Part shown: piece after piece, positions 26,132 through 32,919 of the stretch | Numbering within the stretch: the stretch's first letter is position 1 | How the letters are laid out: every line of letters begins with the position of its first letter | DNA from: CAMCXT01 sp040403315 | GTDB lineage: Bacteria; Bacteroidota; Bacteroidia; M30B66 | Length of the DNA: 64,000 nucleotides | NCBI GenBank assembly: GCA_040403315.1 | Contig: JBBAKX010000001.1 | Coordinates: 682,001 to 746,000 of the forward strand | Direction of reading: 5' to 3' | The notes under the pieces: generated by a model | Seen by the model: only the letters and a program-made list of their open reading frames with translations | Database searches by the model: none | Told to the model about the DNA's origin: nothing | Program-made: the position numbers and the translations under genes

Positions 26132-26609
26132 GATCATCGACCAAAAAATCATGCTTCGTGATCAAGCCAAGTTTATCATAAGTCTCTGGCTATTCAAAAA
26201 CGAAAAGATAGTTTTTACTAATGGTTGTTTCGATATCCTCCATCGCGGCCATTTAGAGTATTTGTTGCAAGCTGCAGCTTTAGGGCATCGACTCATTATT
26301 GGTTTAAATAGCGACGAATCGGTGAGCCGGTTGAAAGGACCTGCTCGCCCAGTAAACAAGATTGATGATCGTGCTTTCGCTTTGGCAAGTTTACGTTGTA
26401 CCGATTTAATTGTACCTTTTGAAGAAGATACTCCCTTGGAATTAATTGAATTTCTTCAGCCTAATATTTTAGTCAAAGGAGGCGATTACACCATCGAAAG
26501 TATTGTAGGAGCAAAGGAAACGCTCCAACGAGGAGGTAGAGTGGAAGGGCTTTCTTTTAAAGAAGGATATTCCACAACGAGCTTAATAGATAAAATGAAA
26601 AAAGGTTAA
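26121..26609 (+). CDS. rfaE2: D-glycero-beta-D-manno-heptose 1-phosphate adenylyltransferase
   Basis: 162 residues, a stand-alone nucleotidyltransferase domain corresponding to the C-terminal half of E. coli HldE. It activates heptose-1-phosphate with ATP for LPS core synthesis. FTNGCFDILHRGHLEYL carries the HxGH motif, followed by IIGLNSDESVSRLKGPARP, RCTDLIVPFEEDTP, LVKGGDYTIESIVGA and the late GYSTTSLIDKM. The kinase half is not in this window. It overlaps the preceding gene by 11 bases. Confidence 0.95.
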   Translation: MQPEIIDQKIMLRDQAKFIISLWLFKNEKIVFTNGCFDILHRGHLEYLLQAAALGHRLIIGLNSDESVSRLKGPARPVNKIDDRAFALASLRCTDLIVPFEEDTPLELIEFLQPNILVKGGDYTIESIVGAKETLQRGGRVEGLSFKEGYSTTSLIDKMKKG

Positions 26610-26612
26610 TTC

Positions 26613-26642
26613 TTGATGTTTGCATTTTTTTTTATAGGTTTG
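26613..26642 (+). promoter_or_regulatory. Promoter of the lipoprotein gene at 26662
   Basis: TTG (26613-26615) and TAGGTTTG (26635-26642) are separated by exactly 19 bases, the Bacteroidota consensus, 19 bases before the ATG. Confidence 0.75.
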
Positions 26643-26661
26643 TACAAGCTTTAATTATAAA

Positions 26662-27072
26662 ATGGCGCTGATTCAAAAAATTCTGTTCACTCTTGTGCTT
26701 GGCACTCTGCTGATTTTTGGCGGATGTTCTGCTAGTCAAGAAAGCAAATTGATCGGCGTATGGGTTAGAACCCCTATGGATGCCCTTCCAGAAGAATTTC
26801 CTCAAGAGTATTGGGAATTCACTTCCGACAACGACATACTGAAGTATGAAATAACTGATATTGAGCAAAATTTGTTGACAGTTGGTCGTTGGGGATTTGC
26901 TAAAAGAAATAAGCTAAACATTTCAAAATTCGATATTGGCTTTAATGGAGAATGGGATGTTGTTTACTTCAAAAATGATGTGATGCGCATGATTTTGAAA
27001 GTATACAATGCCGAAAATCAGCCTGCCGGACAGGTTTTGGTCGAATTTACGCGTTCGCGTTCCAATTTTTAA
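26662..27072 (+). CDS. Small lipoprotein, lipocalin-like
   Basis: 136 residues with a signal peptide and lipobox (TLLIFGGC, Cys22). The mature part, starting SKLIGVWVRTPMD and continuing EYWEFTSDNDILKYEIT, LLTVGRWGFAKRNKLNIS and DVVYFKNDVMRMILKV, has the WxF-x-turn-strand rhythm of small lipocalin-like lipoproteins of Bacteroidota. The ligand is unknown. It has its own promoter and precedes radA by 31 bases. Confidence 0.8.
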   Translation: MALIQKILFTLVLGTLLIFGGCSASQESKLIGVWVRTPMDALPEEFPQEYWEFTSDNDILKYEITDIEQNLLTVGRWGFAKRNKLNISKFDIGFNGEWDVVYFKNDVMRMILKVYNAENQPAGQVLVEFTRSRSNF

Positions 27073-27081
27073 CGATTAATT

Positions 27082-27099
27082 TGTAGGAGAAATCCTACA
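27082..27099 (+). promoter_or_regulatory. GAAA-tetraloop hairpin directly before the radA start
   Basis: TGTAGGA (27082-27088), GAAA (27089-27092) and TCCTACA (27093-27099) form a perfect 7-bp stem with a GNRA tetraloop. It ends four bases before the radA ATG at 27104 and covers the AGGAGA that could serve as a ribosome-binding site. It could control radA translation or stabilise the 5' end. Confidence 0.5.
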
Positions 27100-27103
27100 C
27101 TAT

Positions 27104-28471
27104 ATGGCCGCCGCCAAAACCAATTTCTTTTGCCAGAGTTGTGGCTACCAAGCTCCCAAATGGATGGGGAAATGTCCTTCCTGCGGTTCTTGGAATTCGT
27201 TTGCCGAAGAAGTACTACAAAAGAAAAAAACTGGCTCATCTTGGGTGAATAGTGAAAAAGTTCGCGCCCCTAAGCCTGTTAAAATTACTGAAGTAGAGCA
27301 GAAAGACCATATCCGTCTAAACACCGGAGACGAAGAACTTAATCGCATCCTCGGCGGTGGCTTGGTTCCTGGTTCTATTATTTTGCTTGGCGGAGAGCCT
27401 GGTATCGGAAAATCAACCCTGATGCTTCAACTGGCAACCCGAAGCATGCGCATGAAAGTGCTTTATGTGTCGGGTGAAGAAAGTGAACAACAAATCCGCA
27501 TGCGTGCCGGAAGAATCGGTATTCAAAATGAAGAATGTTATGTGCTTGCAGAAACGCAAATGCAACGTATATTTCAGCATATCAATGATATTCAACCAGA
27601 TCTACTTGTAGTAGATTCTATCCAAACACTGCAAACCGAGAGTATTGAGTCTTCTCCTGGAAGCGTTTCTCAAATAAAAGAGTGCACCGCCGAATTGCTT
27701 CGCTTTGCCAAAGAATCAAACACCCCAGTGTTTTTAATCGGTCATATTACCAAAGACGGAAATATCGCCGGTCCGAAAATCTTGGAACACATGGTTGATG
27801 TGGTTCTGCAATTTGAAGGTGACCGAAACCACCTTTACCGAATCGTTCGTTCTGTAAAAAATCGTTTTGGCTCAACTGCCGAGATGGGGATTTATGAAAT
27901 GGCTGGTGAAGGACTTCGTGAAGTTACCAATCCATCGCAGGTACTGCTTACCCAAATGGATGAACCCTTTTCGGGGATTGCCATTTCAGCTACAATGGAA
28001 GGTGCCAGACCGATGTTGGTTGAATCGCAAGCCCTTGTAAGCACTGCGGTTTATGGAACGCCCCAACGTTCAGGTACGGGATTTGACCTCCGCCGACTCA
28101 ATATGTTGCTTGCTGTAATTGAAAAACGTTGCGGATTTAAACTTGGTCAGAAAGACGTTTTTCTAAACATCACTGGAGGCATCAGAGTTGAAGATCCAGC
28201 AGTTGATTTAGGAATCATCTGCGCCATCTTGTCGTCGGATTTAGACATGCCAATTCCTGCCAAGACTTGTTTCGCAGGCGAAGTTGGACTCAGTGGTGAA
28301 ATTCGCCCGGTTAGTCGCATCGAGCAAAGAATTGCAGAAGCTGCTAAAATGGGCTTTTCTCAAATATTGGTTTCCGATTACAACCTCAAGGGCATTCAAA
28401 CTGGGAAATTCGGTATTCGGGTGATTCCTGTTAAGAAAATAGAAGAAGCCTTTCGGGTTTTGTACGGATAG
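27104..28471 (+). CDS. radA: DNA repair protein RadA
   Basis: 455 residues, the usual length. RadA is a RecA-like DnaB-type helicase that promotes branch migration in recombination. The N-terminal zinc finger is CQSCGYQ and CPSCGSW; Walker A is GGEPGIGKST; the RadA-specific KNRFG occurs in SVKNRFGSTAEMGIYEM. A Lon-like domain closes the protein (GGIRVEDPAVDLGIICAILS, CFAGEVGLSGEIRPV). The gene converges on the DUF817 gene. Confidence 0.97.
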   Translation: MAAAKTNFFCQSCGYQAPKWMGKCPSCGSWNSFAEEVLQKKKTGSSWVNSEKVRAPKPVKITEVEQKDHIRLNTGDEELNRILGGGLVPGSIILLGGEPGIGKSTLMLQLATRSMRMKVLYVSGEESEQQIRMRAGRIGIQNEECYVLAETQMQRIFQHINDIQPDLLVVDSIQTLQTESIESSPGSVSQIKECTAELLRFAKESNTPVFLIGHITKDGNIAGPKILEHMVDVVLQFEGDRNHLYRIVRSVKNRFGSTAEMGIYEMAGEGLREVTNPSQVLLTQMDEPFSGIAISATMEGARPMLVESQALVSTAVYGTPQRSGTGFDLRRLNMLLAVIEKRCGFKLGQKDVFLNITGGIRVEDPAVDLGIICAILSSDLDMPIPAKTCFAGEVGLSGEIRPVSRIEQRIAEAAKMGFSQILVSDYNLKGIQTGKFGIRVIPVKKIEEAFRVLYG

Positions 28472-28526
28472 TATTCAGTTGTCTTACAGGAAGTTTTGTA
28501 TTCACCTCGAGCAAGCGAAATTAATC

Positions 28527-29363
28527 TTAAGTGCTTTGTAAGTTTTTCGAAAGCGTCATTTGAGATTTCACATGCTTGAGTTGAGCCACAAGGATGAAAC
28601 TCACAATCGACATAAGCATCCAAGCATTTACTTTTTGAAAGCTTACCATTTTCCAGCCAACGTGCTGATAAGCGTATTTCCAAGCACCAAGATAGGTTGC
28701 TAAATTTTCTGCTCCCCAAATCATCAAACCACAAAGTGCCATAGTAACTGTTAAGCTGAGTTTGTTGGGCTTGCTTCCTACTAAGAAGATCACTTTTGTG
28801 TTTCGGAAAATCATGAAGAATAGCCCAAATAGAATCCACCGGAAGTCGAAGATGAAATGGTGCGTAAAGAAATTAAAGTAGATCGATGCTGCCAGTGTGA
28901 GCGATAATGCTGGGGAAGGCATATGGATGAGATTGATTTCGAACCTGCGCCAACTCTGACATAGATAAGATGCCACTGATGCATACATAAATCCGCTGTA
29001 GATGGGCACTTCAGCTATTTTGAGAAAGGCTGTTTCAGGATACGACCAACTTCCTTGGTTTACTTTAAAGATTTCCATGGCCAAGCCCATCAAGTGAAAC
29101 AGGGTGATAACCTTGAGTTCATCGATACTTTCAATGCCTTTTTTTATCATCCACCATTGGGTGTAAAGGCAAACGATAAACAACACATCGTAACGAGGAA
29201 GATAGGATGGAATTACCAATCGACTCAATGCCAACGCCGAAAAAATCACAAAAGGGAAAAAGCAAGCCTTGAGGTTTTTGAGCAGAAACTCTTTGATCAG
29301 AGCAATGGATTTATTCACGCACCACCAACGGTAAAATGGGTTAGAAATTGGAAGCAATAACAC
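28527..29363 (-). CDS. DUF817 integral membrane protein
   Basis: About 278 residues from GTG at 29363; the start is uncertain. Eight or so hydrophobic segments are present. The DUF817 signature is VNQGSWSYPE followed by EVPIYSGFMYASVASYLCQSW, and later NFFTHHFIFDFRW and WGAENLATYLGAWKYAYQ. The family has no known function. The gene is transcribed towards radA with no clear terminator in the 55-base gap. Confidence 0.85.
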   Translation of the reverse strand: MLLLPISNPFYRWWCVNKSIALIKEFLLKNLKACFFPFVIFSALALSRLVIPSYLPRYDVLFIVCLYTQWWMIKKGIESIDELKVITLFHLMGLAMEIFKVNQGSWSYPETAFLKIAEVPIYSGFMYASVASYLCQSWRRFEINLIHMPSPALSLTLAASIYFNFFTHHFIFDFRWILFGLFFMIFRNTKVIFLVGSKPNKLSLTVTMALCGLMIWGAENLATYLGAWKYAYQHVGWKMVSFQKVNAWMLMSIVSFILVAQLKHVKSQMTLSKNLQST

Positions 29364-29523
29364 GATTTTTGGTTTTATGAAATAGAGCCGCTGATGACTT
29401 AACTAAAGTAAATCCCTTTCTTCTTGGGATGAAAAGATCTGTGCCACATTTCTTATTCTCATTTAAAGTAAAATACAAAGGGAGAAGTGCATATTTTTAC
29501 TGCCCAATCTTCAAAATCACTCA
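29364..29523. other. Divergent intergenic region, no strong signal seen
   Basis: 160 bases between the leftward DUF817 gene and the rightward T9SS gene. It must hold promoters for both, but no full Bacteroidota promoter pair was recognised. Confidence 0.4.
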
Positions 29524-32010
29524 ATGAGGTCAACTCTACTTATTCTCGCCATTGTTTTTTCTGGAATTCTTCAAGCACAATCGCTCAGTCCAGTGTCGTT
29601 GGAGCAACTGGTTAACACAGATCTTGCCACTGATCAGTACAACACAAATATTGCTGCAACTGAGCAAGGAGCTTATTTGATCACTTGGAATACTGGTTAC
29701 AGTTATGGACCAATCTTCGGTCGTTTGTATAATAGCGCACATGTAGCGATCTCTCCAGATTTTTCAATAAATGCAGCCAATTCTGGAAATATTAAGCTTA
29801 AATATTGGGCCGATGGCACCTATGTTATCTCTTACATTGAGAGTACTGGAACCACATTGAAATTTAAAACCATTGACGCTTCAGGAAATGTTGGCGCTGC
29901 TGTAACTGTGTTATCAACCATTGCAGATTATGATTTTGATGTGAAGGGCGATTCACTTGCATTTTTGTATAGCATCACTGCTGGAAATCCTCAAGTGTAC
30001 TTAAGAAGTTACAGCTTATCAACCAATAACTGGATTAACCAACAGTTACTTGTTTCTGAAGATGCTTCAGAGGGGTATTATGAGCCCAATATTGTTTTCC
30101 ATCCAAGTGGCAGATTAACAGCAATTTACCAGTATTACATCAACGTTTCTGGATGCTGCACTTACGATCGCCGTATCATGAGAAAAACTTTTAATGCTTC
30201 ATTCATTGCTGAAATTCCAGAATATGCTGTATGGTCTACAAGTTCAGAATTGTATGTTGGCGACGATTTACATGCCGAAGGAAACAATGCTGGTGAAGTA
30301 ATTATCACAACAACCCATGGTACAACTTCTTCAAATAGATTCATGCGCTTGTGGATACTAAATGCCCAAGGCGGACTAATAGTTAACAATGTAGCATTGT
30401 TGTCTGGAGGTGCAAATGATTGGTACGACAATGTTCAAGGCGAACTTTACGACAACGGTGACTTTGTGATTGCAAAATCAATTCGCACTGGAGGCTATAC
30501 AAATCCGAATGGAAATGAAGCTTATGTTATTTATGGGTATGACTACAACCAAAGCAACTCAGGCTTACTTCAATTGAATAGCACGAATGCCGGAGATCAA
30601 GAATTTTGTACCGTTGCAAAATTGGCCAATGGCGGATTTGTTGCTGCATGGGCTGGTAACGGTTTCCAAGGCGATGATCAAGGTGTTTATTCACGTGCTT
30701 ACAATGCAGTGGCTTTCCCTGGTTTTTCAATCACCAACACTGGAAACAACCAAGTAAACGAAGCGGGTGGAGCCCTCACATTGAATGTTTCACTTACAAC
30801 GCAACCAACTGGAAACGTTACAGTGAATGTTTTATCGAGCAATACAGCCGAAGGAACATTAAGCAGTAATGTGCTCAATTTCACTCCAACAAACTGGAAT
30901 GTTGCGCAAACGATTGTTGTTACTGGAATTGATGATGTGGTTGATGATGGGAATATTAATTTCACTGTGACTTTATCTTCCACCGCATCTGCAGATGCTA
31001 CTTATGCTGGTTTGAATAGTACAGTTTACAATTTGACGAACCTCGACAATGATGCGACCATTACCTCGCCTCAAGATCAACAGGTTTGTAAATCGGTTGG
31101 TTTGAGCGGAGTAAATTTTATCATTGCCAACCAAGGGACTCCGATTACTTTAATCACTGCGTCAAGCTCTAACCAAAATGTGGTTGAAAATGCTGATATA
31201 GTTCTAAACAACAATGGGAACGGCACTTACGAAGTGGAAATTTCCAATTTGAACAACAACCAAATTGGTGAAGCAACAATTACAATCACTGCAACAGATG
31301 GTTTGTTCAGCTATACTGGTGATTTCAATATTACTACAACAAGTATCGACTTAACCTTGCTTGCAACAGATACCGAAATTTGTTCAGGTGAGTCTGTTAC
31401 CTTGTTGGCATTGGGATCGGGAACGATCACATGGAACAATGGCGTTCAAAACAACGTTGCTTTTTCGCCACTACAAACCAATGTTTATTCAGCCTCAGGC
31501 GATGATGGTTCAGGATGTTCATCTAGTGAAACCATCGAAATTTTTGTTACCCCAACTCCAGCAACTCCAACAGTAACGCCATTTGCCAATAATCTGGTTT
31601 CAAGTTCTTCGAATGGAAACCAATGGTATTTAGATGGCGCATTGATAGATGGCGCAACCAGCCAACTGTTTACACCTGAAGCCAATGGGAATTATACTGT
31701 TACCGTTTCTCAAGGGGCATGTTCAAGTAGTTCGGCGCCTTATTTATACGAGGCCATTATTACTTCCATCGGCAACGATTTTTCTGCTTTTGCACTTTAT
31801 CCTAACCCAGCAAGTGAATATGTCCATTTGACTGCCATTTTACCTCAAACAGAAATCTCTATCAGCACAATTACTGGGATGATAGTGGATCGTTTGGTGT
31901 CTTCGGATAACAAGCAAACATTGAATATTTCCAAGTTGTTGCCAGGTGTTTATTTGATCAACTTGTCTCATGAAAAAGGTCGCCACACAACGAAATTGGT
32001 TGTGAACTAA
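29524..32010 (+). CDS. Large secreted protein with Calx-beta-like module and T9SS sorting tail
   Basis: 828 residues. MRSTLLILAIVFSGILQAQ is a signal peptide. Residues to about 390 look like a beta-propeller made of repeated NGxFxVxW-type blades (GAYLITWNTGYSYGP, GTYVISYIES, GGFVAAWAGNGFQGDDQG). Then comes a Calx-beta-like strand set (VNEAGGALTLNVSLTTQP ... VDDGNINFTVTLSS). Ig/PKD-like segments follow (STDNVVEN-type and CSGESVTLLALGSGTITW). The tail FALYPNPASEYVHL ... GVYLINLSHEKG ... TKLVVN is a T9SS type A sorting domain. It is a surface or secreted protein, perhaps adhesin-like; no enzyme motif was seen. Confidence 0.85.
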   Translation: MRSTLLILAIVFSGILQAQSLSPVSLEQLVNTDLATDQYNTNIAATEQGAYLITWNTGYSYGPIFGRLYNSAHVAISPDFSINAANSGNIKLKYWADGTYVISYIESTGTTLKFKTIDASGNVGAAVTVLSTIADYDFDVKGDSLAFLYSITAGNPQVYLRSYSLSTNNWINQQLLVSEDASEGYYEPNIVFHPSGRLTAIYQYYINVSGCCTYDRRIMRKTFNASFIAEIPEYAVWSTSSELYVGDDLHAEGNNAGEVIITTTHGTTSSNRFMRLWILNAQGGLIVNNVALLSGGANDWYDNVQGELYDNGDFVIAKSIRTGGYTNPNGNEAYVIYGYDYNQSNSGLLQLNSTNAGDQEFCTVAKLANGGFVAAWAGNGFQGDDQGVYSRAYNAVAFPGFSITNTGNNQVNEAGGALTLNVSLTTQPTGNVTVNVLSSNTAEGTLSSNVLNFTPTNWNVAQTIVVTGIDDVVDDGNINFTVTLSSTASADATYAGLNSTVYNLTNLDNDATITSPQDQQVCKSVGLSGVNFIIANQGTPITLITASSSNQNVVENADIVLNNNGNGTYEVEISNLNNNQIGEATITITATDGLFSYTGDFNITTTSIDLTLLATDTEICSGESVTLLALGSGTITWNNGVQNNVAFSPLQTNVYSASGDDGSGCSSSETIEIFVTPTPATPTVTPFANNLVSSSSNGNQWYLDGALIDGATSQLFTPEANGNYTVTVSQGACSSSSAPYLYEAIITSIGNDFSAFALYPNPASEYVHLTAILPQTEISISTITGMIVDRLVSSDNKQTLNISKLLPGVYLINLSHEKGRHTTKLVVN

Positions 32011-32053
32011 TCACCTAAAGCGTCAAAAGCGAAAGCTTGAATTGTTATTATTG

Positions 32054-32095
32054 AAAAAGGTTAGCAGAACGTAAATTCGCACTGCTAACCTTTTT
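32054..32095. terminator. Bidirectional terminator between T9SS gene and sigma factor
   Basis: AAAAAGGTTAGCAG (32054-32067) and CTGCTAACCTTTTT (32082-32095) form a perfect 14-bp stem with A and T runs. It sits between two converging genes. Confidence 0.9.
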
Positions 32096-32128
32096 TATTT
32101 GAGGGTATTGTTGAATTACAATTTCACC

Positions 32129-32725
32129 TTAAACAGACAAGATAATCTCTTTCTGCTTCACGATTTTGCGCAAGTTGATTAAGGCATAACGCATTCTTCC
32201 CAAGGCAGTGTTTATAGACACATTGGTGAAGTCGGCGATTTCCTGAAAACTCATATCGGCATAGTGGCGAAGGATGAGCACCTCTTGTTGTTCAGGAGGA
32301 AGCTCCTTGATGAGTTTCTTAACGTCTTGCAGAATTTGGTCCTTTACCATTTTGTCTTCCACGTTATCGTCCATGTTACGAATGGTGCGGAAAATATCGA
32401 ACTCCTCGTTGTCTTTAGAAGAATTCTGCACCACAGGCATACGCTTGGCTTTGCGAAAATGATCGATGCTCAAATTGTGCGCAATCCGCATGATCCAAGG
32501 AAGGAACTTCCCTTCTTCATTGTAATTGCCAGATTTGAGGGTGTGGATCACCTTCACGAAAACATCTTGAAAAATGTCTTCAGCCAATTGACTGTCTTTT
32601 ACCAACATACGAATGTAAGTAAAAACCTTCTGCTGGTGGCGAGTAATCAATTCAGCTAAAGCTGATTCGTTTCCTTGTAAATAGTTGTGAACCAAAGCTT
32701 GGTCCGGCAGTTGGGTAGCAAACAT
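32129..32725 (-). CDS. ECF-type RNA polymerase sigma factor
   Basis: 198 residues. Region 2 is visible (ELITRHQQKVFTYIRMLVKD, DIFQDVFVKVIHTL, FLPWIMRIAHNLSIDHFRK), as is region 4 (IKELPPEQQEVLILRHYADMSFQEIADFTNVSINTALGRMRYAL). It is a sigma-24/RpoE-like ECF factor, which directs RNA polymerase to a specific regulon. No anti-sigma gene lies next to it. It has an unusually good ribosome-binding site for this genome and is divergent from uvrA. Confidence 0.94.
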   Translation of the reverse strand: MFATQLPDQALVHNYLQGNESALAELITRHQQKVFTYIRMLVKDSQLAEDIFQDVFVKVIHTLKSGNYNEEGKFLPWIMRIAHNLSIDHFRKAKRMPVVQNSSKDNEEFDIFRTIRNMDDNVEDKMVKDQILQDVKKLIKELPPEQQEVLILRHYADMSFQEIADFTNVSINTALGRMRYALINLRKIVKQKEIILSV

Positions 32726-32728
32726 ATG

Positions 32729-32734
32729 TCCTCC
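32729..32734 (-). promoter_or_regulatory. Strong Shine-Dalgarno site of the sigma factor gene
   Basis: Leftward, AAGGAGGACATATG places GGAGG four bases before the ATG at 32725. Few other genes in the window have a comparable site, which suggests unusual translational strength or regulation. Confidence 0.7.
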
Positions 32735-32820
32735 TTTTTTAAAACTTGTGTGTGTGGCTTTAAAGAGTAGAGGTGTTTGCTATAAGCGCTTCTTTTTTAG
32801 AAATTAAACTGCCGAGAATA

Positions 32821-32838
32821 AACCTTCAAACGAAGGTT
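32821..32838. repeat. Inverted repeat in the sigma factor-uvrA divergent region
   Basis: AACCTTC (32821-32827) and GAAGGTT (32832-32838) form a perfect 7-bp dyad with a 4-base centre. It lies 60 bases before the uvrA -7 element and 96 bases before the sigma factor start, so it could be an operator for either gene. Confidence 0.45.
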
Positions 32839-32897
32839 ATGTTGTTCGGTTTAACAAAGTAAAGTTTTTATTTTCAAAAAAACAACACAGGAAATGA

Positions 32898-32905
32898 TAA
32901 TTTTG
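32898..32905 (+). promoter_or_regulatory. Candidate -7 element of uvrA
   Basis: TAATTTTG matches TAnnTTTG, 14 bases before the uvrA ATG at 32920, giving a leader of about 10 bases or less. No TTG is seen at the normal -33 distance. Confidence 0.5.
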
Positions 32906-32919
32906 CGGATAACTTACAC

